Positions 17,084 to 25,641 of a stretch of DNA of 64,000 nt are shown one piece after another. The notes below the pieces were generated by a model. It was given only the letters and a program-made list of their open reading frames with translations, ran no database searches and was not told the origin of the DNA. Source of the stretch: Nocardiopsis prasina DSM 43845 (GTDB lineage: Bacteria > Actinomycetota > Actinomycetes > Streptosporangiales > Streptosporangiaceae); assembly GCF_000341265.1 (NCBI RefSeq), contig NZ_ANAE01000096.1:28465-92464 (forward strand), given 5' to 3'. Each line of letters starts with the position of its first letter. Position 1 is the first letter of the stretch. A program made the position numbers and the translations under genes.

Positions 17084-19037
17084 CCACCCCGTTCCCTGAC
17101 GCTGTGAGCGTGCCCAGGTAGGGCACGCTCGCGGCGTGGGGCGCGGGCGCCGGAGTGAGGTGCAGACCGCTCTCCTCGGCGAGCTGTTCGAGTTCCAGGG
17201 TGTACCAGCGGTACTGCTCCCGGACCTCGCGTACGGGCCCGCCCTTGCGGAAGACGCGCCAGGTGGTGTCCAGGCGCATGCGGTCCGGCCCGTCCGGTTC
17301 GCCGGCCATCCACCACTCGTACCGCTGGTCGCCGAGCTCGCTGTGGCGCAGGAGTGTCGGGGGGATCGTCGTGGGCTCGCGCATGCCTGTCAGCTCGACG
17401 ACGATCGGTGCGCCGGGCGCCAGGCGCCGCACCAACTCTCTCAGGAGTTCGTGCCTCAGGTCGGGTTCGAGGTGGCCCAGTACCCCGCAGAGCACGGCTC
17501 CGGATATCCGCTCCGGTAGCGCCCCCGGCTCAAGCAGTTCTTCCGCGGCGTGGGGCAGAACGGTCACTCGCCGCGCGAGCTCGGGGTCATCGCCGACCCG
17601 GGCCGTGAGCAGGGCGCGCATACCCGCGGCGGGTTCGGTGGCGATCAGGTGGATGTCGGGGTAGGCCGATGCGACCTGCCGGGTGACCAAACCGCTGCCC
17701 GCGCCAATGTCCACGAGGGGACCAGCCTGCGGGTCGATCCCGTTCAGGCACGCGACGACTGCGGGACCGGTGCGCGCGGTGTGCTCTCGCGCGCCGAGGT
17801 CGAAGAACTCCGCTGCTTCGTTGTAGTCCGACAGCTGTGCCGCGGGAGGGCGTGTCGGCTCACCGGGCAGGACTGGGCCCGACCGGGGGCTGCCGACCCG
17901 GGGGCCCGCCGCCTGCTCCGTCGGCGCCGCACCGGATGTTGTGAGCGCGGAGGGGGCGAGGGGTTCGGGATCCGCCGGACGGATCAGTTCCGGAGGCCCC
18001 AGCCGCGCCATCAGGTCTCGCCAGAGCGCGAAGACCGCGAGGTCGTGTTGGGCCGAACGAAGCGGATCCGCGCCTGCGGCGATAGCCGCAGCGAACTTGT
18101 CGAGCGCCTCACTGATCGCCGCGGGCCACAGCTCCGAGAAGATGTCACAGATACGGGGCGGCGGACCGGCCTGACCCAGGATCGCCGAGGCCGGCAGCCG
18201 GAGTGCCTCGGCTCCCGGCTCAGGTGTGAACACCAGCCGGTGCCCGGAGTCCCGGGGGGAGTGCATGCGTGGGTGCCACAGGACCGGACCGTGGGTGTCG
18301 GCCAGTGTCAGGACGCCCCCTTCGGTCCCCACAGCCACTCGGTGCCAGAAAAGGGAGTGGTTGTCGCGGTCTCCGGGGTGGATCTGGTTCTGGACTCTCA
18401 AGGTCAGCGGAGCGCCGGCGATGGCACCGTGCAGCAGGCGCAGCGGTGCCTCGCCGTTGGCGGCGGCGACGACGTCCTCGGGCAGTGGAGCCGGATCTCC
18501 CAGGCGCCAGGGCCGGGTACCACCCAGAGCTCGCGCCAGGATGTCGATCAGGGGGGCCAGGACGTGGACCGGGGCCGCCGCGTCGACGAAGAGGACGCGC
18601 TGCCGCTCTCTCAGCCTGGTCGCCGCCTCGATGAACTCGCGCACCGGGGCCACATGCGGGTAGTGGGTGTTGACGTGGAACTGGCGGTTGGCCCGCCGCG
18701 CCCGGCGAAGGGACTCCGACAGCTCGTCGGGGTGCATCGGGTGCTCCTGGAGCACGTGTACACCTCTGTCGAGCAGGGTGCACGTGAGTTCCGCCCCCCG
18801 GCCGCCCATGACTGCCGCGGGGACCGCCACGAAGGCGGCGTCGATGTCGTCGGGGAGCTCCTCCGGAGAGGTGTGGCAGGGTACGCCGTGCCCCTCTGCC
18901 AGTTCCCGCGAGTAACGGCTGCCTGTGGAGAGGATTCCCGCCAGGGTGAACCCCGGGTGGCGTTGGACGGCGTCAATGTAGAAGCGGCCGAAGTTCGTGC
19001 CGCAGACAACGGCGCGCAGGGGCGCTGACGCGCTCAC
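17073..19037 (-). CDS. Thiazolinyl imine reductase fused to a SAM methyltransferase
   Basis: A 654-residue two-domain protein. Residues 1 to about 355 match PchG/Irp3-type thiazolinyl imine reductases, which reduce a thiazoline to a thiazolidine on the NRPS line using NADPH: N-terminal VVCGTNFGRFYIDA, the block VHVLQEHPMHPDE and the NTHYPHVAPV segment are visible. A Pro/Ala-rich linker of about 60 residues (near 355-415) leads to a class I methyltransferase (LVDIGAGSGLVTRQVA, then CGVLGHLEP, PGAPIVVEL, YEWWM) resembling the stand-alone enzyme at 14079. GTG 19037 overlaps the preceding stop by four bases. PchG and Irp3 are single-domain, so the fusion would couple reduction and N-methylation of the same ring; this coupling is inference. 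Confidence 0.88.
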   Translation of the reverse strand: MSASAPLRAVVCGTNFGRFYIDAVQRHPGFTLAGILSTGSRYSRELAEGHGVPCHTSPEELPDDIDAAFVAVPAAVMGGRGAELTCTLLDRGVHVLQEHPMHPDELSESLRRARRANRQFHVNTHYPHVAPVREFIEAATRLRERQRVLFVDAAAPVHVLAPLIDILARALGGTRPWRLGDPAPLPEDVVAAANGEAPLRLLHGAIAGAPLTLRVQNQIHPGDRDNHSLFWHRVAVGTEGGVLTLADTHGPVLWHPRMHSPRDSGHRLVFTPEPGAEALRLPASAILGQAGPPPRICDIFSELWPAAISEALDKFAAAIAAGADPLRSAQHDLAVFALWRDLMARLGPPELIRPADPEPLAPSALTTSGAAPTEQAAGPRVGSPRSGPVLPGEPTRPPAAQLSDYNEAAEFFDLGAREHTARTGPAVVACLNGIDPQAGPLVDIGAGSGLVTRQVASAYPDIHLIATEPAAGMRALLTARVGDDPELARRVTVLPHAAEELLEPGALPERISGAVLCGVLGHLEPDLRHELLRELVRRLAPGAPIVVELTGMREPTTIPPTLLRHSELGDQRYEWWMAGEPDGPDRMRLDTTWRVFRKGGPVREVREQYRWYTLELEQLAEESGLHLTPAPAPHAASVPYLGTLTASGNGVVTT

Positions 19038-20179
19038 AGCTCACCGTCCTCGACGGCTGTGTCCACTTCACCGGGATTGGGGAGTGCGACAGTGTGCCGG
19101 TGGGTCGCGAACTCCGCGTCCCCGTTCGCGCGCAGCGCTGCCACCGTGGCGCGCGGATCCATGGCCTCGGCGGCGTAGTGCAGACCCCTGCCGATACGAC
19201 CGGCCAGGACGTCCAGGACCGCGAGTGCCGCGACCGCCCCGCTGAGCTGGTAGCTGTTGTCGCTGTGGACCACGCATGTGCGTGCCCAGTCCTGGCCCGA
19301 GAGGCTGAACACCATCCGGTAGTAGGGGTCGCTGCCCGCGGCGTCGACCTCGGCGGCCCGACGGATGCGCCGGACCACCGCGTCCCGTTGCTCAGCGGTG
19401 TCCATCGGGAGCGTTGGCAGGGCGGTGAACAGCTCACGCACCTGTGTTCCGGGGAAGACGGTGTACCAGTCGGCCTCGGCCAGGTCCATCCGTGCGGCCA
19501 GCCGCTCCACCTCGGCCGTCAGAAGCGGGTGCAGGGCGACCCTGTGGGGGAAGTAGGGGGCCTCGGCGCCGTCGGCCACCCGCAGGACTCTGTCCACGCT
19601 GCGGCCGTGACGCCATGCGGCCAAGGGGCGGCCGAACCGCTCGCCGCCCGCTCCCCCGGTGTCCAGGGAGAGCACGATGTCGGCCGCCACGCTCTCGGTC
19701 GCGTGTTCCAGCCCGCCGGCGTAGCCGGTCATCCTGTGTGCTGGCCCCTCTGTCTGGTCGGCTCCGGCGAGCCAGAGGGGGATGAGACCCGCCAGTCCGG
19801 GGACGGTGCCGGCCGACAGGACGACACAGCGGTCCGACCCGACCGCGCCCGACCGCGTCAGGGATTCGTGGACGGGGTCGTCGCCCAGGACGTCGACGAC
19901 GTCAGCTCCGGCGGCCAGACCGGCCCGCACGACGGTGTCCTTGAGCAGGTAGCTCGGACCGGCGCAGTTGACCAGCAGGGTGCAGCCAGCGCTGAAGCGG
20001 GCAAGTGAGGCGGGGTCCAGGGCGTCGACCTCGACGGCCTCGCTTCCTTCGGGCCAGGGGCCGGAGGGGATGGCTGAGGGGCGCCTCGCCCCCAGCCGCA
20101 GCGGTCCCACTCCGGCTTTGGTCAGGGCGGCGGCGGTGTGGCGACCGACCGCGCCTGAGGCGCCGATGAGGCCGATCAT
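19034..20179 (-). CDS. Saccharopine dehydrogenase-like NAD(P)-binding protein
   Basis: A 381-residue protein with an N-terminal Rossmann motif IGLIGASGAVGRHTAAAL, a second conserved block LVNCAGPSYLLKDTVVRAGL followed by GADVVDVLGDDP, and a C-terminal substrate domain. This matches the saccharopine dehydrogenase/homospermidine synthase-like NAD(P)-binding fold. Genes of this type occur in some actinobacterial azoline metallophore clusters, but no reaction is established for this protein as far as I know. It overlaps the NRPS stop (ATGA) and the imine reductase start (GTGA), so it is a fixed member of the NRPS operon. A second reductase acting on another azoline ring or on a released aldehyde/imine is plausible. 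Confidence 0.75.
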   Translation of the reverse strand: MIGLIGASGAVGRHTAAALTKAGVGPLRLGARRPSAIPSGPWPEGSEAVEVDALDPASLARFSAGCTLLVNCAGPSYLLKDTVVRAGLAAGADVVDVLGDDPVHESLTRSGAVGSDRCVVLSAGTVPGLAGLIPLWLAGADQTEGPAHRMTGYAGGLEHATESVAADIVLSLDTGGAGGERFGRPLAAWRHGRSVDRVLRVADGAEAPYFPHRVALHPLLTAEVERLAARMDLAEADWYTVFPGTQVRELFTALPTLPMDTAEQRDAVVRRIRRAAEVDAAGSDPYYRMVFSLSGQDWARTCVVHSDNSYQLSGAVAALAVLDVLAGRIGRGLHYAAEAMDPRATVAALRANGDAEFATHRHTVALPNPGEVDTAVEDGEL

Positions 20180-23100
20180 GACGTCTTCCCTTCGATGATC
20201 TCGTGCAGGTGGCCGTCCACGGTGGGGACGTTCTCACCCGTCATGCAGGTGAAATGCTCGCCGGGGATGTCGCGGGTGCGCAGATCGCCGAGGCAGATCC
20301 GGGCCCAGTGGTCAGCGATGGTGTCGGCGCTTCCAGGGAAGGGGTAGGCGCCGTTGTGCCGCAGGAAGGTGATGTCACCCGCGTAGGGTTCGGCGCGGTG
20401 CCGACTCAGAGCGAAGATGCTCTGCTGGTAGGTGCGCAGCGCCCTGAGCAGGCCTTCGGGCTCGTAGGTTCCGGCGAGCTCAGGGGGCAGGGCCTCGCAC
20501 ATGCGAGTGACCCGGGCCATGCGGGGCACCGCTTCCAGCGCCTGGAAGGAGGCCGCCACATCTGCGAACTCGTCGTCCAGGTCGGCGATCGCCCCGTCCA
20601 GGACGGCGCCGGGGGAACGGTCGAGAACGGCCGAGACCGCGGCCCCGGCCCGCTCGGAGTCAGCGGGGAATCCGATGTCGGCCGGTTCGATGCCCATCAT
20701 GAGCGCGAAGGAGTACTCGGAGAGCAGTTCGTCGTCGATACGGAACGTCGGGCTGTGGCTGCTAATGACCGTGAGGCTGCGGACGGTGGCTCCGGCCTCG
20801 GAGAGTCCTCGGGCCACCTCGGTGGCGATGACACCCCCCACGCAGTACCCGACGACGTCGACCTGTGTGTGGCCGGCGTCGAGCAGGGCACGCACGTACT
20901 CGGCGGCTGTGCGGTCGATGAGCCCGTTCGGGTCGGCGTTGCGGAAGTCCTCGGGCGTCGGCAGCTCCAGACCCACCAGTCCGTGTCCCGCTCCGGAGCG
21001 GGCACGGAACCGGGTGACCAGAGGACGGTACGGGAGCAGGGTGCCCGTTCCGGCGTGCACGAGCACGGTCACCGGAGCGTCGGGCCCGGGCGCGATCAGC
21101 TCCACCAGCGCGGAGTTCTCAGCGTCCGTCTCCGCTTCGGGTGCGGAGAGTTCGCGCAGGTAAGCGGCGAGTCCGGCGATGGTCGGCTGGCGCAGCAGGT
21201 GGCGTAGAACGACCTCCCATTCGAGATCCCACTCGTGTCCGGCCAGCCCGTCACGGAGCCGCCCGACGATCCGGGCCACCAGCAGTGAGTCGCCGCCGAG
21301 CGCGAAGAGGTCGTCGTCGCGACCGATGCGCTCTGTTTCGAGCAGCTCGGCCCACAGGTCGGCCAGAGCACGTTCGAGGTCGTCGCGGGGCGTCTGGTCG
21401 CCTGCCTCCTCGGCGGGGCCCGTTCCCAGCTGCAGCGACCGCTTCTCCAGAGCGGTGCGGTCCAGCTTGCCGTTCTCCGTCCTGGGCAGGGCGTCGACAA
21501 CTTCCCAGTGCGAGGGAACCGAGTATTCGGGGAGGAGTTCGTGGCTGCGTCGTGTCAGTGACGACACCGCGACCGGGGCGTGCAGGGGTTTGACCTGGAC
21601 CAGGTACAGGTGCTGGCCGAAGGCCCCGGCCGCTTCGGAGCTCTCGGGGAACTCGGCGGCGATGCGGCGGTCCCGACCGTTGAGCAGTTCCCGCCACTGT
21701 TCGTGGCGCAGGAAGGACTGTTCCTGCGCCTGGCGAACATCGGTGAAGGGTCCGGCGTGTTCGGCCATGAACTCCGCGGAGATGCGGAGCGCGTGGTCGT
21801 CGTCGTTGGTGTTGGCCAGCAGGAGCATCCAGCCGCCGGGCGCCACCAAGGTGGAGAGTCGGTCGAGGGCCGCTTGTGCGTCGGGGAGGTTGTCCACGAC
21901 TCCGACGCAGACCAGCAGGTCCACGGAGTTGCGTGCCAGCCCCTGCTCGGCAGGGTCGTGCGCGGGGTCGAAGGCCGCGCAGCGCACGCGCGGGTCGTCG
22001 GCGTGGGTCTGCTCGAACGCGGAGCGGTTCTGAGCCGACGCGTCGGCCCCCAGGTAGTCGACCGGGTGGTCGGCCAGAGCGGGTAGCAGGGTGTTGGCCA
22101 CCCCGCCGCCGCGCAGCCCGACCTCCATGATCCGCAGGGGGTCGGAGGTGTCTCTGGTGCGTGCGATCTCGGTGGCAGCGGCGGCCAGGACCGAGCGCAG
22201 CGCCGAGGATCCCGCGTTTTCCGCGTAGGCGGCGGTCAGCGCCCGGAGGTCAGCACCGGAGAACGGCCGGGCGGCTGCCTCCTCCCGACCCGCGATCAGG
22301 GCGGGCAGGTGTTCGGCGCTGGAACGCACCGTGGCGAACAGCTCGGGGCTCCACCCCGCACGGCTTTCGAGCCGGGAGGCCTCGTCCCAAGCGAGGGCGA
22401 TGGCCTTCGGGTCCGGAACGCGCAGAGCGGTCAGCTTTCCTTGGGGAGTCCGCTCCAGGAGGCCTGCGGTCAGGAGCCCCTTCAGCCAGCGTCGCACCAG
22501 CCGGTGGTGCTCGGGGGCTGCTCCCAGGGTTTCGGACACCTCCTGCGGCGAGCGGGCACCGCCATCAGCGAAGGCCGGCGCGAGGGTGTCGGCGATGGAT
22601 GCCAGGGCCGCTTCGCTGAACGCGGCGCGGAAGGCGGCCAACTCCGCGATGTCCACCTGCTCCTCGACCCGCAGGGCTGCGGTGCGCACAGCCGGGAGCA
22701 GTGTCTCCGGGAGAGGGAGGGGGGTGTCGCGGTGAGCGGGTTCGACGAAGGCGGTCAGGCTTTGGCCTGCGCCGGTGGGTGCGTTGCCGCGCCCGCCGGT
22801 GAGTACGACCGCGGCAGCGCCCACCTCGGGCAGCGACTCCACGGCGGCCTGGACCTCACCGAGCTCGATCCGGTAGCCGCGGATCTTGACCTGGTGGTCC
22901 TCGCGGCCGAGGAACTCGATCACCCCGTCGGGCCAGTAGCGGCCCAGGTCACCGGTGCGGTAGAGCCGCTCACCGGTTTCCGGGTGCCGGATGAACCGTG
23001 CCGCCGTCCGCTCGGGGTCGCCGAAGTAGCCCTGGGCCAGTCCGATACCGCCGATGTGGAGCTCGCCGACGACCAGGTCGGGACAGGGGCGCAGTGCCGT

Positions 23101-25641
23101 GTCCAGGACGTGGAACGTCTGGTTGTCCATGGGCCTGCCGTAGGGGATGCTGCGCCAGGCGGGGTCGACCTGGTCGATCGGGTGGTGGATGGACCAGATC
23201 GAAGCCTCCGTGGCACCGCCGAGACTGTGCACCGCCATGTTCGGAGCCCAGGTGCGCACGGCTTCGGGCAGCGTGGTGGGAATCCAGTCTCCCGACAGCA
23301 GCGCGACGCGCAGCGACGACAGGGGCGGGTCGTCCGATCGCAGGTAGTCGTGCACCATCTGGAGCTGTCCCGGCACCGAGTTCCAGAACGTGACCTCTCT
23401 GGTCCGGACCGTTTCGATCCACTCGGAGGGGTCACCTCGGCGCGCGGGGTCCGGCAGCACCACGGTCGCACCCACCGACAGGGGGCCGAAGATGTCGTAG
23501 ACGGACAGGTCGAATCCGAGCTGGGCCAGTGCGAGAACACGGTCGTCCGCGGTCACGCCGAATCTGCGGTTGACGTCGGTGACCGTGTTCAACGCCGCGG
23601 CGTGGCTGATCATCACTCCCTTGGGAGCTCCGGTCGACCCCGATGTGTAGATGACGTAGGCCAGGTCGTCGGGGCCGGTCTCGTGCTGAGGCGGCGGAGC
23701 TGACGTGACGGGGAGGCTGTCCACGGCGACGGTGGTGCACTCCGCGGTCCACTCCCCCTCCTCCACCAGCCAGGACTGGGTCAGGACCACCGAGGCTCCG
23801 GCGTCGGTGAGGATCGCCGCGCGGCGCTGCGGGGGCTGCGTGGTGTCCAGCGGAAGGTAGGCGGCGCCCACCATCAGGGTGCCCAGAACGCCCGCGACCT
23901 GTTCCCATCCCTTCTCCATCGTGATGGCGACCAGGTCGCCCGCGGAGACACCACTGCTTCCCAGCGCCCGCGCGACCGCGGAGGCGTGACCGACCAGCTC
24001 GCCGTAGGTCAGCTCGCGGTCCCGGTCGATGACGGCCACACGCGCGGGGTCGCGTTCGGCGGCTGCCAGGACCCCCTGGTGCAACAGGGCGCGCGGTGCT
24101 GGCACTGCGGTGTCGTTGACGCGCTTGCGGACGGCGCTGGTGGCCTCCGGCAGATCGATGCGGGCCGTCTCGTTCCAGGCGTCGGGCTCCTCGGCGAGGC
24201 GGGTCATCAGGGCGGCGAAGGCGGCGAAGAGGTCAGCGGCCGTGTCACCGCCCAGAACCCCTTCGCGCACGTCCCAGCTGAGCGCCAGTTCGTCGGCGCG
24301 CTCCATGACCTGGCAGTCCAGCCAGACCTGCGGGGTCTGGGTCTGGGCGTGGCGGATCGCGGCCGCGGGACGCCGGGCAGCCGCCGAGCCGAGGGTGCTG
24401 GTGAACACGACCGGCATCAGCACGGTGTCGCTGTCACTGCGCCGGGTGAGATCGGCCAGGACCTGGCTCCCGGTGTACAGGGAGTGTTCCAGGTCCTCGA
24501 GCAGGGTGTCGCGCAGCGTGACGGCACGTTCAGCGAACGTCTGTGCCGGGCGCAGGTCCACAGCGAGGAGTTCGACAGCGGTGAAGTCTCCCACGAGGCG
24601 GTCGACGTCGGCGTGCAGGGGCAGCCGGGTGAACGTGGGGACGTTGAGTGTGAACTGCGGACTGCGGCTCCAGCGACCGAGCACCTCGGCGTAGGCGGCC
24701 ATCGCCGCAGCCGAGGCGGTGACACCGGCGCGAGCGGCGTTGGCCTCGAAGGATGCGCGCTGCTCGGCGCCCAGGATCTCCTCGAAGCGCCGGAAGGCAC
24801 CGACCTGACCGCCGTCAGGGGGCAGCGGCAGGTCAGGGGCGGGGGGCAGGGAGGGCAGGCGCCGAGTCCAGTAGTCCCGGGCACGGTCGTACTCGCCTGT
24901 CAGTGTCTGGTTACGGCGTGCCAGAACGTAGTCGCGGAACCCGATCTCCAGGGCTTCGGGCTCCCGGCCGTGGTACGTGTCCTCAAGCTCGGAGAGCACC
25001 AGCAGCAGGCTGGCGTAGTCGACGATGAGCTGGTCGATCGACAGGTGCAGGATGAGCTCGTCGGCGCATCGCGTCATACGCAGCTCGAACAGAGGTGGCA
25101 CGTCGGTGGGCGGGACCCTGGAGGCGAGTTCCCGACGCACCTGGTCGACTCTTTCGACGGCCTCAGCGGGGGTGGCGGCGCGCAGGTCAGCGGTGGGAAC
25201 CGGCGTTTCCGGGATCTCTGCCAGGACCTCCTGGAAACCGTCGGGGTGGACCACCGCACGCAGCATGCCGTGGCGGCGCACGACACCCCACCAGCAGGCT
25301 TCGAGCCGCTCGGGGTCGGTGTCGGCTGGGAAGGAGAGCTCGACGTAGACGTGGCAGGCCACTCCGCCGTACCCGTAGGCGCTGCCTCGGCCGACCAGGT
25401 AGGCCGCCTGGATGTCGGTCAGCGGGAAGGGTGTGCCTGCGTGCTGGGGGTCCGGGGTGATGCGGGTGGCAAGACGGCGTGCGGTCAGGTGGGAAAGGAC
25501 CTCCGCGCGGTTCTCGCGCAGCAGGGCTTTGCGCTCCTCGGTCAGCACTCCCTTGGGGGCTCGGAACCGCAGGGCGCCGCCGTCCTCCCAGAGCCGGATG
25601 CCGTCCTTCTCCATGGCGGAGACGAGTTGGTGGGCGTTCAT
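20176..25641 (-). CDS. NRPS: TubC docking-Cy-A(MT-like insert)-PCP-TE, terminal module
   Basis: An 1821-residue terminal module. A TubC-type docking domain (about 1-55) receives the chain from the upstream NRPS. A heterocyclization domain (about 70-500) has the DxxxxDxxS active motif as DQLIVDYAS (203-211). The A domain has an intact A3 motif YTSGSTGAPKG (665-675); its selectivity residues read D-L-Y-N-L-S-L-I-W plus A10 Lys1392, the pyochelin/yersiniabactin-type cysteine code. An MT-like domain (about 1095-1350) is inserted between A8 and A10. The PCP serine is Ser1452 in LGGDS. The TE (about 1515-1821) has GYCVGG, so Cys1600 replaces the usual Ser. The start ATG overlaps the upstream NRPS stop by four bases. 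Confidence 0.93.
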   Translation of the reverse strand: MNAHQLVSAMEKDGIRLWEDGGALRFRAPKGVLTEERKALLRENRAEVLSHLTARRLATRITPDPQHAGTPFPLTDIQAAYLVGRGSAYGYGGVACHVYVELSFPADTDPERLEACWWGVVRRHGMLRAVVHPDGFQEVLAEIPETPVPTADLRAATPAEAVERVDQVRRELASRVPPTDVPPLFELRMTRCADELILHLSIDQLIVDYASLLLVLSELEDTYHGREPEALEIGFRDYVLARRNQTLTGEYDRARDYWTRRLPSLPPAPDLPLPPDGGQVGAFRRFEEILGAEQRASFEANAARAGVTASAAAMAAYAEVLGRWSRSPQFTLNVPTFTRLPLHADVDRLVGDFTAVELLAVDLRPAQTFAERAVTLRDTLLEDLEHSLYTGSQVLADLTRRSDSDTVLMPVVFTSTLGSAAARRPAAAIRHAQTQTPQVWLDCQVMERADELALSWDVREGVLGGDTAADLFAAFAALMTRLAEEPDAWNETARIDLPEATSAVRKRVNDTAVPAPRALLHQGVLAAAERDPARVAVIDRDRELTYGELVGHASAVARALGSSGVSAGDLVAITMEKGWEQVAGVLGTLMVGAAYLPLDTTQPPQRRAAILTDAGASVVLTQSWLVEEGEWTAECTTVAVDSLPVTSAPPPQHETGPDDLAYVIYTSGSTGAPKGVMISHAAALNTVTDVNRRFGVTADDRVLALAQLGFDLSVYDIFGPLSVGATVVLPDPARRGDPSEWIETVRTREVTFWNSVPGQLQMVHDYLRSDDPPLSSLRVALLSGDWIPTTLPEAVRTWAPNMAVHSLGGATEASIWSIHHPIDQVDPAWRSIPYGRPMDNQTFHVLDTALRPCPDLVVGELHIGGIGLAQGYFGDPERTAARFIRHPETGERLYRTGDLGRYWPDGVIEFLGREDHQVKIRGYRIELGEVQAAVESLPEVGAAAVVLTGGRGNAPTGAGQSLTAFVEPAHRDTPLPLPETLLPAVRTAALRVEEQVDIAELAAFRAAFSEAALASIADTLAPAFADGGARSPQEVSETLGAAPEHHRLVRRWLKGLLTAGLLERTPQGKLTALRVPDPKAIALAWDEASRLESRAGWSPELFATVRSSAEHLPALIAGREEAAARPFSGADLRALTAAYAENAGSSALRSVLAAAATEIARTRDTSDPLRIMEVGLRGGGVANTLLPALADHPVDYLGADASAQNRSAFEQTHADDPRVRCAAFDPAHDPAEQGLARNSVDLLVCVGVVDNLPDAQAALDRLSTLVAPGGWMLLLANTNDDDHALRISAEFMAEHAGPFTDVRQAQEQSFLRHEQWRELLNGRDRRIAAEFPESSEAAGAFGQHLYLVQVKPLHAPVAVSSLTRRSHELLPEYSVPSHWEVVDALPRTENGKLDRTALEKRSLQLGTGPAEEAGDQTPRDDLERALADLWAELLETERIGRDDDLFALGGDSLLVARIVGRLRDGLAGHEWDLEWEVVLRHLLRQPTIAGLAAYLRELSAPEAETDAENSALVELIAPGPDAPVTVLVHAGTGTLLPYRPLVTRFRARSGAGHGLVGLELPTPEDFRNADPNGLIDRTAAEYVRALLDAGHTQVDVVGYCVGGVIATEVARGLSEAGATVRSLTVISSHSPTFRIDDELLSEYSFALMMGIEPADIGFPADSERAGAAVSAVLDRSPGAVLDGAIADLDDEFADVAASFQALEAVPRMARVTRMCEALPPELAGTYEPEGLLRALRTYQQSIFALSRHRAEPYAGDITFLRHNGAYPFPGSADTIADHWARICLGDLRTRDIPGEHFTCMTGENVPTVDGHLHEIIEGKTS

